Numbered from the stretch's first letter, positions 34,051 through 43,281 are shown. The stretch: DNA of 64,000 nt from an uncultured Enterorhabdus sp. (GCA_947649205.1 CANSQM010000002.1:1-64000); one strand, 5' to 3'. The notes: generated by a model from the sequence alone, not told the origin. Program-made: numbers and translations.

Positions 34051-34710
34051 TTACTCCCTCCACTTGCGGCCCTCGCGCAACAGGTACATGATCTTGGGAT
34101 CGTTGCCCTTGTTGGTGAGGTGGTGAATATCGTTCTCGGTGAAGGCCTCCACGTAGTCCTTCAGCTTCACGCGAGTCTTGGTCATCTCGTCGTACTGGCA
34201 GCCGGGGCTGTCGGGATGGGCCGGGCCCTCGAAGTTCTCGACGCCGGCGTCCAGATCGCCGAAGAAGCGGGCGCGGGCGCCGCACTGGGCCACGCACTGG
34301 GGCAGCTCGCCCTGGGAGATACGCTGCTCGCACAGGGTGCACTTCTCCACGACGCGCTCCTCCTCATTGAGGTAGCGCACGCCGTAGGGGCAGGCCATGG
34401 CGCAGAACTGGCAGCCGATGCACTTGTCCTTGTCGATCTGGATGGTGCCGTCGGCGGCCACATGGGACGCCTCGGTCGGGCACACCTTCACGCACTCGGG
34501 GTTGGCGCAGTGCTGGCACTGCACGGGGAGGAAGTACATCTCCACGTCCGGGAAGGTGCCGGAGCCGCCCTCGGTGGGGTGCGGGCCGACGCGCAAAGTC
34601 TTGATCCAGAAGTTGCCCACGTCGACGCCGTTGATGGCCTTGCACGCCACGGTGCAGGCGAGGCAACCGGTGCAACGGTTCAGGTCGGTGATGATCGCGT
34701 AATTCGCCAC
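34051..34710 (-). CDS. DmsB-like four-cluster ferredoxin subunit (operon 2)
   Basis: 219-aa electron-transfer subunit. The four cysteine groups are CTGCLACTVAC, CQHCANPECVKVCPT, CIGCQFCAMACPYG and CTLCEQ-to-CVAQCGARARFFGD. It is very similar to the operon 3 B subunit, including the shared YGVRYLNEEERVVEKCTLCE. It lies 15 bases downstream of the catalytic gene and 6 bases before the anchor, so the three are one transcript. Confidence 0.92.
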   Translation of the reverse strand: MANYAIITDLNRCTGCLACTVACKAINGVDVGNFWIKTLRVGPHPTEGGSGTFPDVEMYFLPVQCQHCANPECVKVCPTEASHVAADGTIQIDKDKCIGCQFCAMACPYGVRYLNEEERVVEKCTLCEQRISQGELPQCVAQCGARARFFGDLDAGVENFEGPAHPDSPGCQYDEMTKTRVKLKDYVEAFTENDIHHLTNKGNDPKIMYLLREGRKWRE

Positions 34711-34725
34711 GGTTCTTCCTCCTTT

Positions 34726-37700
34726 CTATTCCTTGATGAGGCTGATAGTCTGCAGGCCCTTGGCATCGGCGCTCGCATAGGTGAGCTCCACCTTCGAGTC
34801 GGCCAGACGCGGGTCGTTGGCCAGCCATTCCTTCAGACGCGGGTCGTTGGCGTTGGTGATGGCCTCGTTGCCCCACGGATCGCACGGCACGGGGTTGCCG
34901 AACGGCGAGTTCTCCTCGGTGGCCTTGTAGACGACCATCGGGTTGCCGCGCAGCTGGGAAGCGCCGCAGATCCAGCACTGGGCGTACTTGTCCATGGTGC
35001 AGTTGATGCCGACGAGCTCGAAGCCGTGGGCGGCGTGGTCCATCTCGGGGTACCACCAGGCGTGGTTGGCGTTGGTGGTGCCTTCCTTGATGCCGTAGTA
35101 CAGGTCGACCACCTCGCGGATGGCGCCCCAGGGGGTGCGCACCCAGACCCAGTCGCCCTGCTCCAGGCCGAGGCGGGCGGCGTCCTTCGGGTTCATCTCG
35201 AAGCGCGGGGACGGCCACAGCTCGCGGCACCAGGGCAGCTGACGGTGCTCGGAGTGGAAGTAGACGGGCTGGCGGGCACCGGAGGTGCAGATGAAGGTGG
35301 CCTCCGGGTTGTCCTTCACAGCCTGCTTGTAGGCCTCGAGGTTGTCGGTGGAGCCGTCATCGGTGGCCTGGCCCGTGCCCACGCCGGGCAGGGCGTGGTA
35401 GGGCTTGTTCAGGTAGCCCTCGCTGTTGTAGGAGGCGCTGTCCACCAGGCTCGCGTCGTACCACTCGGGCGCCTGGACGCGGGAGTTCTTCGCCTCGAAC
35501 CAGTGCGGGAACTTGTCGATGTCCGGGATGTCGCCGGCGTAGGCGGCGCGATCCGGCGAGCATACCTCGGCAAAGGTCTTGGTCTCGTCGCCGATGTAGG
35601 ACTCGGCGATGGTGGACCAGATCTCCACCTTGCCGGTGGGGGTGCCGAAGGCGCACTTCTCGTCCACGGCGGCGTACAGGTTGTAGCCGGCCTGCTGGCG
35701 ACGGTAGCCCATCTCCCAGCGACGGTAGGTGCCCCAGCGCTCGGGATGCCACTTGCGGCAGTCGAACCAGCCCTCTTCCTGGAACTTCGCCGCGTACTGC
35801 GGGAAGTCGGGGCCGTCGGGGAACTCCTCGATCTTCCACCAGTCGGTGGCGTCCTTGAGCACGCGGTACTCCTGCTCCTCGTAGCCCACGGAACCGCCGT
35901 TCTGGATGAAGTCGTGGTAGTCGAGGTTCAGCCACTCGTCGTACTCGGGGTCGCGGTCGTTGAACGGCACGCCCATGGCCTTGTGCAGGCACACGACGAA
36001 GGTCGGGTCGAAGACCACGTCACCGATGGGCTCCACGCAGCGCTGGCCGGCACCGAAGATGCCGCCGGCGCCCTGGGACACACGGCCGGTGTTGGTCTCG
36101 AGCCAGTGGGTGCAGGCGAACACGTAGTCGGCGCAGCCGTTGTTCGGGCAGGACCACAGGTTGATGTCCACCCAGAAGTCCAGCTGGGTCAGGGCGTCCC
36201 ACGCCTCCAGCAGGTTCGACTGGTTCATGAAGTCGCCGGACATGCAGATGCCGCCGTAAATCTTGTAGGGAGAGTCGATCTCGCGCACGGCGTCCCAGAT
36301 GGAGCTGGCGTCCGACCAGCTGTTCCAGAAGCGCAGCAGCGGGAAGCGCTCGGCGGAAATCTGGTCCTCGTTGGTCTCGAAGGGCGTCTTCAGGCCGGGG
36401 AAGGCACGGGAGGACTTGTAGTTGCCGCCCTTGCGCTCGGCGATCCAGCGGGCCTCCTCGGCCGTGGGCACCTTGCCGCCGTAGCGCTCCACCAGCGGGG
36501 ACTTCTCGTCGATGAGGTACTGCACGAAGTTCTGGATCAGCGGGATCTGGTCCTCAATGGTCAAGTCGCGCGGCGTGTTGCCGAGCTCCATGGTGCCGAT
36601 GCCCTCGCGGATGCCCCAGTCGACGGGCTCGTGATCGGTCACCAGCATGTTGGCGCGGCCGGCGCAGCCGTCAACCTGGGCCTTGGAGGAGCCGCGGTTG
36701 CCGGCGGGCTCGTCGGAGTTGCCGGTGATGCAAGCGATGATCTGCAGGGCGCGGGTGTTCTGCACCGCGTGACCCGTCTGGTCGGGAGCCAGCTGGTAGT
36801 GGATGCCGCCGTTGCCGTGCAGGGGGTTCAGGCGCGTGGTGTAGGTGCGCACAGCCTCCTCGATCTTGTCGGCGGGCACCTCGGTGATCTGGGACACGTT
36901 CTCGAGGGTGTACTCCTCCAGGTTGTGCTCCCACTCCTGCCACACGGACTTGGCCTCGATCATCCGACCGTCAGCGAGCTTCACCTGCACGCCGTCGGGC
37001 CACAGCTCCGGGTCCTTCGGCAGGCCCTTGGGGTTGGACTTGGCGCCCTTCTCGTTGCCCTCGCCGGTCCAGTAGGCGTCGTAGGCCGGGTCGGCCGGGT
37101 CGGCGAACTTGGAGGGGTCGGGCAGCCAGGCATCGGCGATGATGGGCTTGTAGGGGTGCTCGATCCAGGTACCGGTGGTCGGGATCTTGTGCTTCTCGCC
37201 CTCCCACTGGCACTCCTCGGCGTCCCAGTAGGTCGGCTTCTCGTTGGCCGCGTCCCAGCAGATGAAGCGGCGGTAGGAGTACTCGGCCGGAGCCGGCTCC
37301 CAGAACTGGGACACCCACTCGCGATCGAGGTCGGCCTCAGTGAGAAGACGGCTGGTCATGTGGATGCCGCCGTTCATCTCGAAGAAGTAGCCCTTGTAGT
37401 TCTTGCCGTCGGCCTCGGGGTTGTACAGGAACGGGCCGTTGGACCAGCGCTTCACGAAGTTCTTGTCGTAGGCGTCGTTGTCCACGATCCACTTCAGCCA
37501 GCCCAGAGACAGCGCCAGGTCGGTGCCGACGCGGATGGGCAGCCAGATGTCGGCCTCCTTGCCCAGCGGGCTCATGCGGGGGTCAACGAGGATGTGCTTG
37601 TAGGCGCGCTGGGAGCAGTCCACCACGGTACGGTTCGTGGAGTCGTAGTTGGAGTACTCGGACGCGGTGCCCCACTGCACGTACACGATGGGGCCCTGCT

Positions 37701-38316
37701 CCACCTCCATCCAGGGCGAGCCCTTCTCATCGGTGAGCACGCCGCCGAAGTGACGGGGGCCCTTGCAGATCTCGTAGGCGGAGTGGAAGTTGTGGGTGCC
37801 GAGCACCGACTTCAGCGTGCCATAGGGAGGCTGCGCCCACACGCGGGACGTGCCGCCCATGGTGAACAGCGCCTTGCCGCCGCCGAACTTCTCCTTGATC
37901 TCGTTGAACTTCGCGCCCACGGCGTCGAGCGCCTCGGCGAAGCCCACGCGCACCCAACCGGGATCGTCCTCGCCCTTGGGATTGGTGCGCTTCATGGTGT
38001 AGCGCAGACGATCGGGATGGTACAGCGCCAGCATGGACGACTGCGACTTGGCGCAGCAGTGACCGCGGCTATGCGCGTTGGACTCGTCACCTTCCACCTT
38101 GATGACCTTGTTGTCCTGGACCGTGACCCACACACCGCACTCAACCTTGCCGCAAGCACGGCAGCAGGAGCGGATGCGCTTGACCTCACCAGCTGATTCG
38201 TCGACACCCTCGGCCAAGGCCGTCGAGGGCACGGCGGCGAAGCTCAGCGTGCTCGCGGCGCCCGTCACGGCAGCGGCCTTCAGGAAGCTGCGACGCGTCA
38301 GTGAAAGTTTAGCCAT
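34726..38316 (-). CDS. Tat-exported molybdopterin oxidoreductase, catalytic subunit (operon 2)
   Basis: 1196-aa catalytic subunit, the largest protein here. The Tat motif LTRRSFLKAA is at residues 6-15. The Fe-S ligands are C52-x2-C55-x4-C60-x27-C88, one residue longer in the first gap than the textbook Cx2Cx3C. HSAYEICKGPRHFGG near residue 178 contains C184, conserved in operon 3 and a possible Mo ligand. The C-terminal pterin region has YFHSEHRQLPWCRELWPSPR. It is a close paralogue of the operon 3 enzyme with about 150 extra residues. Eggerthellaceae use enzymes of this superfamily for reductive dehydroxylation of catechols, so a plant- or host-derived phenol is one possible substrate, but this is not proven by sequence. 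The start follows GAGAGAGGAGGACCC. Confidence 0.9.
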   Translation of the reverse strand: MAKLSLTRRSFLKAAAVTGAASTLSFAAVPSTALAEGVDESAGEVKRIRSCCRACGKVECGVWVTVQDNKVIKVEGDESNAHSRGHCCAKSQSSMLALYHPDRLRYTMKRTNPKGEDDPGWVRVGFAEALDAVGAKFNEIKEKFGGGKALFTMGGTSRVWAQPPYGTLKSVLGTHNFHSAYEICKGPRHFGGVLTDEKGSPWMEVEQGPIVYVQWGTASEYSNYDSTNRTVVDCSQRAYKHILVDPRMSPLGKEADIWLPIRVGTDLALSLGWLKWIVDNDAYDKNFVKRWSNGPFLYNPEADGKNYKGYFFEMNGGIHMTSRLLTEADLDREWVSQFWEPAPAEYSYRRFICWDAANEKPTYWDAEECQWEGEKHKIPTTGTWIEHPYKPIIADAWLPDPSKFADPADPAYDAYWTGEGNEKGAKSNPKGLPKDPELWPDGVQVKLADGRMIEAKSVWQEWEHNLEEYTLENVSQITEVPADKIEEAVRTYTTRLNPLHGNGGIHYQLAPDQTGHAVQNTRALQIIACITGNSDEPAGNRGSSKAQVDGCAGRANMLVTDHEPVDWGIREGIGTMELGNTPRDLTIEDQIPLIQNFVQYLIDEKSPLVERYGGKVPTAEEARWIAERKGGNYKSSRAFPGLKTPFETNEDQISAERFPLLRFWNSWSDASSIWDAVREIDSPYKIYGGICMSGDFMNQSNLLEAWDALTQLDFWVDINLWSCPNNGCADYVFACTHWLETNTGRVSQGAGGIFGAGQRCVEPIGDVVFDPTFVVCLHKAMGVPFNDRDPEYDEWLNLDYHDFIQNGGSVGYEEQEYRVLKDATDWWKIEEFPDGPDFPQYAAKFQEEGWFDCRKWHPERWGTYRRWEMGYRRQQAGYNLYAAVDEKCAFGTPTGKVEIWSTIAESYIGDETKTFAEVCSPDRAAYAGDIPDIDKFPHWFEAKNSRVQAPEWYDASLVDSASYNSEGYLNKPYHALPGVGTGQATDDGSTDNLEAYKQAVKDNPEATFICTSGARQPVYFHSEHRQLPWCRELWPSPRFEMNPKDAARLGLEQGDWVWVRTPWGAIREVVDLYYGIKEGTTNANHAWWYPEMDHAAHGFELVGINCTMDKYAQCWICGASQLRGNPMVVYKATEENSPFGNPVPCDPWGNEAITNANDPRLKEWLANDPRLADSKVELTYASADAKGLQTISLIKE

Positions 38317-38346
38317 GGGTCCTCCTCTCTCTTACTCGTTTGATTT

Positions 38347-38441
38347 CCAACAAAACACCGGCGGCGGCCGGTTGGGTGCGGCGCCTTCCAGGAGGGGTCG
38401 GTCGGCGCTGGCCCGACCGGTGCGCCCCCGATGTTTTGTTG
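38347..38441. repeat. 95-bp imperfect palindrome upstream of the operon 2 catalytic gene
   Basis: CCAACAAAACACCGG (38347-38361) faces the complement of CGATGTTTTGTTG (38429-38441). The GC-rich interiors also pair (CCGGTTGGG with CCCGACCGG). It begins 31 bases upstream of the start codon, in the probable mRNA leader, and could be a structural element or regulator target. Confidence 0.6.
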
Positions 38442-38539
38442 CCCAACGGTGAGAAATGATACGGAGCCGTTAGAAACGGGAATCATAAGAGGAGGGGGAT
38501 TGTGGGGCCGCGCAATCATCCGCAGGGTCATCTTAGCGG

Positions 38540-38571
38540 GATGATTTCCCTGTTGGCACCCCTTCTATACT
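38540..38571 (+). promoter_or_regulatory. promoter region of the 38605 gene with GATGATTTCCC motif
   Basis: TATACT at 38566-38571 is a -10 candidate, 17 bases before a GAAAGGAGAAC ribosome site region. GATGATTTCCC at 38540-38550 recurs as TGATGATTTCACCCC at 43424-43438 and GGATGATTCCGCCCC at 43446-43460, so it may be a regulator site. No clear -35 box. Confidence 0.35.
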
Positions 38572-38604
38572 GGTCGGCGAAGAGGATAGAAAGGAGAACT
38601 TCCC

Positions 38605-39561
38605 ATGAGCAAGCCCCATCCTACTTTGGCCTTGCGCCTTGATCTGGACGAGCGGTTGGTAAACCACGATCTGCGCCTGGAGATCGACCGCTGCTACTCC
38701 TATCTCGGCACGCCGGTGGTGCGCACGCACCCGGCCGCCGAGGGCGCCCCGGAAAACATCATGGTGGCCACGGTGCGCGTCGGCGCCCGGGAGTACCTGG
38801 ACGCATCGGTTCCCGGAGCCGACGAGCTGTGGAACGACTACATCGAGCACTGGCTGCTGAACCAGGTGCACGCCCTGGAGAACCAGATGAAGATCTTCAA
38901 CCGCCGCCAGCGGGAAGAGGGTCGCGACGAGCTGTTGTTCACCTGGCTCGATGTGGAACTGGCCGGCGGCCGCCTCACGGTGCGCCTGCGGCTTGATTCC
39001 GCCTGCGGTATTGATCCGGCCGACAGCGTGTGGGTGGGCCGCGTGCGCCGCGCCCTGAACGAGGGCCGCCTGGGCGACGACGTGGTGCGCGTGCAGCTGC
39101 CCTCCGACACCTCCTACGAGGCTCAGCTCGCGGCCGGCCTGGCCGCGAAGGCGGCCCGCGAGGCCGCCGAGGCCGAGGCGGCGGCCGAAGCCGCCCAGCG
39201 CGAAGCGGCCGAGGCCGAGGCGGCCGAGGCAGCGGCCGAGGAGGCATTCCTGGCCTCCCCCGCCCTGTTGGCCGAGGCGGCCGAGGCGGCGGCCGAAGCC
39301 GAGGAAGCGGCCGACTTGGTGGTGCAGGCCCGCATTCGCGAGGATTTGGCCGCGGCCGAGCGCGGCGAGACGGACAAGACCGCCGAGGAGATCATCGCCG
39401 AGCGCATCGCCGAGGAGGCCCATCTGGGCGAGGATATTCAGAAGAAGTACGCCCTGCCCCAGGCTGATTTCCCCCTGACCTTCGATCAGTGGACCGTCAT
39501 CTACGACGATGGCTCAACCCGCGACTTTAACGCCACGACCGGCGTTTTGGCCGAAAGCTAG
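38605..39561 (+). CDS. hypothetical protein with Ala/Glu coiled coil
   Basis: 318-aa soluble protein that I do not recognise. Residues 1-170 form a compact alpha/beta domain (LALRLDLDERLVNHDLRLEI, GAREYLDASVPGADELWNDY, TWLDVELAGGRLTVRLRLDS). Residues 175-265 are an almost pure Ala/Glu heptad-like stretch, probably a long coiled coil or helix. The last 50 residues return to mixed sequence (FPLTFDQWTVIYDDGSTRDF). The start ATG follows GAAAGGAGAACTTCCC. It is 8 bases upstream of the helicase-like gene, so the two are co-transcribed and may form a complex. Confidence 0.75.
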   Translation: MSKPHPTLALRLDLDERLVNHDLRLEIDRCYSYLGTPVVRTHPAAEGAPENIMVATVRVGAREYLDASVPGADELWNDYIEHWLLNQVHALENQMKIFNRRQREEGRDELLFTWLDVELAGGRLTVRLRLDSACGIDPADSVWVGRVRRALNEGRLGDDVVRVQLPSDTSYEAQLAAGLAAKAAREAAEAEAAAEAAQREAAEAEAAEAAAEEAFLASPALLAEAAEAAAEAEEAADLVVQARIREDLAAAERGETDKTAEEIIAERIAEEAHLGEDIQKKYALPQADFPLTFDQWTVIYDDGSTRDFNATTGVLAES

Positions 39562-39569
39562 GAGGCGCC

Positions 39570-41507
39570 ATGATTTCCGTGATTGACGAGATCGCCGCCT
39601 TTACGGGCCGCGTCGCCAAGGTGAGCGGCGCGGTGCGCACGGGCAAGACCGAGGCCCTGGTGCGCCGGGCCGCCGCGGCCGTGGCCGCCGGTGCCACCCC
39701 CGAGGATATCCTGCTGGAAACCACCACGGCCGAGGGCGCCCGCTGCGCCCGGGTGCGCCTGGCGACCGCCCTGGCCGATGCCGGCGTGGCCGAGGCCGAG
39801 GCTACGGCGGCCCGCGTGCACGTGGCCACGGCCGACGAGGTGTGCCTGGAGGTGCTGGCAACGGCCGAGGCCCGCGCGTTCACGGGCCGCGCACCCCGGG
39901 TGCTCGCCCCCTTCGAGTACAACTTCTTCCTGGAGGACATGAAGACCCTGGGCCAGCCGGCCCGGCGCCTGCGCTCGGTGCTCGGCCAGTTCCGCCGCCA
40001 GTGGTGCGCCCTGGCTCCCGAGGACGAGTGGCTCGTGCCCGGTGATGAGGAAGAGGCCCTGCGCCACAGCGAGCGGCTCCTCAAGGTCATCGACGCCATG
40101 CTGCCCGAGGAAGTGGCCTATCTCTGCGGCACCTACCTGCAAAGCGAGGCGGGCACCGACGCCCGCGCCCGCTTCGCCGTAGTGCTCGCCGACGACTTCC
40201 AGAACCTGTCGGCCGCCCAGCAGACCTGCCTGTGCCTGCTGGCCCGCGACCAGCTCATCGTGGCCGGCAACACCGACGAGACCGTGGCGGTCGCCACCGC
40301 CTTCCCGGCTCCCGACGGGTTTGCCACCTTCGACACCCTGCGCCGACATGTCACCACCTTCACCCTGGTGGAAGCCTTCGGCAACCCCAACGTCACCGCC
40401 TTCTGCGATGCCCTGGGCACCGCCGAGGCCGCCGATAAGCGCACCGGCACCATCCGCGACATCGCCCTGGTGAAGTGGAACACCCCCGACGACGAGTTCA
40501 ACGGACTGACCCGCTACCTGTTCGCCCTGAGCCAGGAGCGCGACGAGGCAGCCGTGCGCACCGCCGTGGTGGCCCCGAACAAGCAGTGGGCCGCCGCCTT
40601 TGCCCAGATGCTCGCCCGCCGGGGCTTCGCCGTCTCGTCCCTGGGCTTCGACACCATCGGCGGCGACCCGCGCGACGTGAACCGCGCGAAGGCCATGATG
40701 GCCTACACGGCCCTGAACCTGCTGGCCGATCCCGCCGACGCCGCCGCCTGGCGCGCTTGGGTGGGCTTCGGCAACTACCTGACCTTGAGCGACGGCTGGG
40801 ACGCCCTCATCGCCTGGTGCGACGAGCAGGACGCCACGCCCCTGGAGGCCCTCGCAGCGGCGGCTGCGGCGGCCGATGCCGGTGCCGAGGAGCCCTTCCT
40901 GCGGGCCTTCGCCCTGGCCGAGCGCTACGAAGCGGGCCAGGCCCTTCTGGCTGCCCACGGCGCCCGCACCGGCTTCGGGCTGCTTACGGCCGTCGGGGCC
41001 GCCGGGCTGCGGGAGTTCGCGGCCGTCGAGGAGGCCATGGTGGGCGACGAGGACGCCGCCGCCCTGTTCGCCCTCATCCGCGACCGCCAGTTCGCCCCCA
41101 CCCACACAGCCGACCCCCGGGCCGTGGCCGTGAGCTCCTACGAGCAGATGGTCGGCTGCTCCTACGACAGCCTGTACCTGGTGGGCTGCGTGGACGGCTT
41201 CATGCCGGCCCGCGACGCCTTCGAGGTGGTGGCCACCGACGCCGATCGCGCCCGGGTGCGCGACACGGGCCGCCGCCTGTTCCTGAGCGCGGCGGGCAAG
41301 GCCGGCGACACCCTGACGTTCTCTGCCTTCGCCAAGGCCGACTTGGAACTGGCCGAGCGCACGAAGATGCAGGTCATGCGCGTGCGCATGGAAGAGGGCC
41401 GGCGCATCGCCTGCCTGCGCCCCACCGACTTCATCGAGGAGGCCGGCGCGGCAGCCCCCATCACCGTGGGCGGCCAGGCACTCCTCGCCGACATGGGCAT
41501 CGACTAA
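39570..41507 (+). CDS. degenerate UvrD/PcrA-like helicase-fold protein
   Basis: 645-aa protein with a superfamily-1 helicase layout. The Walker A segment SGAVRTGKTEALV is at residues 19-31, and VVLADDFQNLSAAQQ near residue 205 matches the UvrD Walker B DEFQD-x3-Q with DDFQ. The next motif, where UvrD has GD-x2-Q, reads AGNTDETVAV, so the Gln is missing. A late MVGCSYDSLYLVGCVDGFMP near residue 528 resembles motif V/VI (the KGLEFD-to-VGL-EG-FP region) but lacks the normal KGLE and the arginine-rich motif VI. It is about 100 residues shorter than UvrD. It may be an ATPase without unwinding activity. The start follows GGAGGCGCC. A strong bidirectional terminator follows. Confidence 0.75.
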   Translation: MISVIDEIAAFTGRVAKVSGAVRTGKTEALVRRAAAAVAAGATPEDILLETTTAEGARCARVRLATALADAGVAEAEATAARVHVATADEVCLEVLATAEARAFTGRAPRVLAPFEYNFFLEDMKTLGQPARRLRSVLGQFRRQWCALAPEDEWLVPGDEEEALRHSERLLKVIDAMLPEEVAYLCGTYLQSEAGTDARARFAVVLADDFQNLSAAQQTCLCLLARDQLIVAGNTDETVAVATAFPAPDGFATFDTLRRHVTTFTLVEAFGNPNVTAFCDALGTAEAADKRTGTIRDIALVKWNTPDDEFNGLTRYLFALSQERDEAAVRTAVVAPNKQWAAAFAQMLARRGFAVSSLGFDTIGGDPRDVNRAKAMMAYTALNLLADPADAAAWRAWVGFGNYLTLSDGWDALIAWCDEQDATPLEALAAAAAAADAGAEEPFLRAFALAERYEAGQALLAAHGARTGFGLLTAVGAAGLREFAAVEEAMVGDEDAAALFALIRDRQFAPTHTADPRAVAVSSYEQMVGCSYDSLYLVGCVDGFMPARDAFEVVATDADRARVRDTGRRLFLSAAGKAGDTLTFSAFAKADLELAERTKMQVMRVRMEEGRRIACLRPTDFIEEAGAAAPITVGGQALLADMGID

Positions 41508-41573
41508 GCCCCGTTGGCGCTGGCTGTGCCCAGCGCGCCCGCCCAAAGCGGGCACACCTCAGGTGTAGTTACG

Positions 41574-41602
41574 AAAAAAGGCCTCGTCACGAGGCCTTTT
41601 TC
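41574..41602. terminator. bidirectional intrinsic terminator
   Basis: AAAAAGGCCTCGT and ACGAGGCCTTTTT form a stem with A-run and T-run on opposite sides, so it works on both strands. It ends the helicase-like operon and could also stop the TorD transcript coming from the other side. Confidence 0.9.
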
Positions 41603-41651
41603 TCTGGGCAATTTCAGGTTCTTCAAACCCTCTTTCCGCCCCCAGATATGC

Positions 41652-41682
41652 GTCGACCCCGCGAGGGGGAGGCGGGGTCGAC
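41652..41682. terminator. GC-rich hairpin between convergent genes
   Basis: GTCGACCCCGC (41652-41662) pairs exactly with GCGGGGTCGAC (41672-41682) over a 9-base loop. No T-run follows on either strand. It lies about 100 bases past the TorD stop. Confidence 0.5.
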
Positions 41683-41781
41683 AGAAGGAGGGGAAGAAAA
41701 GGGGGATGGTAAAGGGATGGCCGTCGGGCATCGCGCAGAGCTCGGCCCGCGCGGCGCCCGGGCAGCGGGCGCGGAGGGGAC

Positions 41782-42450
41782 TTACTCCTCCACGGAATCC
41801 AGCAGCTCGCGCAGAACGGCGCCGTCCTCCTCGATGGTGCCCAGAGTCAGCTGGCCCAGACCCTGGTAGAACAGGGTCTTCGAATGCAGGCGCATGTCGG
41901 TGACCAGCATGGGCACCCAGTTCAGCAGGTGATTCTCCAAAAACTCGTAGGAGGTGCGCAGATAGGCCACGGCCTCGTCCTCGGCCCCGTCGGCCAGGGC
42001 CTCGGCGGCGCGCAGGGCCATGCGCTGCATGAACTCCAGCTCCAGGGCGATGTGGTCCTCGGCCTCGTTCCAGTCGCCGCGCTTCAGCTCGTTCTCGCGC
42101 AGGGTGGCCAGCACCTCAGCTCGGGCCTCCTGCATGAGCAGGCGGCGCTCGGAGGTGTACACGCTCTCATAGGGGTAGGCGGCCGAGTAGCCGTTCACGC
42201 CGTGGCCGATGAAGGTGCGCACGTAGTCGATGGCCAGCTCGGTCACGGAATCTTCCCATGCGCGGCGCAGGTACTCGAACAGCTGGTGGTAGCCCTCGTC
42301 CACGGTGGCGTTGCCCGTGGCCGTCGGGAAGCGCATACCCTGCAGCTCGCGCAGGGTGGCCAGATCCACTTCCTCGCGGAACAGGCGGGCGAGCATGCCG
42401 TAGGCCTGCGCCCGGCTCTTCATGAGGTCGATGAGATTCACGTCTTCCAT
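41782..42450 (-). CDS. TorD/DmsD-family molybdoenzyme chaperone (serving operon 2 and/or 3)
   Basis: 222-aa all-helical chaperone. AIDYVRTFIGHGVNGYSAAY near residue 73 and the conserved DHIALELEFMQRMA near residue 132 match TorD proteins. The start ATG lies 3 bases after the stop of the accessory gene at 42454, so translation is coupled. Neither operon 2 nor operon 3 carries its own TorD, so this one, lying between them, presumably serves both paralogous A subunits. Confidence 0.88.
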   Translation of the reverse strand: MEDVNLIDLMKSRAQAYGMLARLFREEVDLATLRELQGMRFPTATGNATVDEGYHQLFEYLRRAWEDSVTELAIDYVRTFIGHGVNGYSAAYPYESVYTSERRLLMQEARAEVLATLRENELKRGDWNEAEDHIALELEFMQRMALRAAEALADGAEDEAVAYLRTSYEFLENHLLNWVPMLVTDMRLHSKTLFYQGLGQLTLGTIEEDGAVLRELLDSVEE

Positions 42451-42453
42451 GGT

Positions 42454-43281
42454 TTAAGCCTCCTTCGCGGCTTTCATCTCGGCGAACAGGGTGCGGCCCA
42501 GGTCGGTCAGCTGCCAGCCCTCGCGGGCCCACACGGCGCAATCGGTGGCCTGGAGCACGTCCATGAAGTGCTGGCCGTAGCGCTTCGGCTTCTTCGTGAT
42601 GGGGAAGGTGTCGGTCAGCGCCTCGATGGCGCCCATGGACTGGGGAGCCTCTTCCAGCAGCGCCATGACGGCCTCGTACACCTCGCCGTAGCGGGCCTCG
42701 TCGCTTTCCAGCACCACGGAGCGGAACTGGTCGCCGCTCAGATACTCCTGGCGCAGGGCCAAAGCCTCGTCGGTGGCGCGCCACACCGGATCCACAGTCT
42801 CGCGAATCTCAAGGTAGGCCACGCCGCCTTCCGCATCCTCGGCCACCTCGGTGGTCTCGGGCATCTCCAGCACGAGGGCGCCGGCGCGCTCCAGCATGCG
42901 GCACAACGTCATGGGGGCGTACACCGAGCGGTTGTCGCGCATCCACTCGTCCACCTTCGCGGAAATGGCGCTGGCGGCGCAGCCGCCCTCGGCGAGTCCC
43001 ACGATGTTCATGAGCACCCGGCGATGGCTCGGGTTCTGCCGCACGAGGGCCCGCAGCGCCTCGGCCACCGAGCCCTGGCGCTCCGGCGTGTACACGGCGG
43101 CGCGATGGGGCGTCTCGGGCATGTTGCGCAGGGTGGGGTAATCGATGGTGTCGTAGGGATTCTCGTCGTCCATCCATTCCTGGTCGATGGCCGTCTCGTC
43201 CACCGCCAGGGGGTCGAACTCGTCGTCGAAGTCGAGCAGCGTCAGGGTCCCCTCCCCCGTCGCCGTTGCAGAATATGCCAT
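42454..43281 (-). CDS. helix-rich accessory protein paired with TorD
   Basis: 275-aa soluble protein, paralogous in layout to the one at 15486. An acidic N-terminus (residues 10-50) precedes two helical units (LRALVRQNPSHRRVLMNIVG, and YEAVMALLEEAPQSMGAIEA). Each is followed by a winged-helix-like end (LCRMLERAGALVLEMPE; VLQATDCAVWAREGWQLTDL). The start at 43281 follows AAGGAAGGTGCCCC and is chosen over the frame's earlier ATG. Recurrence next to TorD genes suggests it works with the chaperone or regulates molybdoenzyme maturation. No DNA-binding role can be shown. Confidence 0.72.
   Translation of the reverse strand: MAYSATATGEGTLTLLDFDDEFDPLAVDETAIDQEWMDDENPYDTIDYPTLRNMPETPHRAAVYTPERQGSVAEALRALVRQNPSHRRVLMNIVGLAEGGCAASAISAKVDEWMRDNRSVYAPMTLCRMLERAGALVLEMPETTEVAEDAEGGVAYLEIRETVDPVWRATDEALALRQEYLSGDQFRSVVLESDEARYGEVYEAVMALLEEAPQSMGAIEALTDTFPITKKPKRYGQHFMDVLQATDCAVWAREGWQLTDLGRTLFAEMKAAKEA

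Noticed and set aside
32635..38196. 1853-codon open frame on the plus strand opposite the operon 2 B, C and A genes
   Set aside because: His/Gly/Val/Leu-rich composition with no domains; it is the antisense of well-supported coding genes and arises from GC-rich third codon positions.
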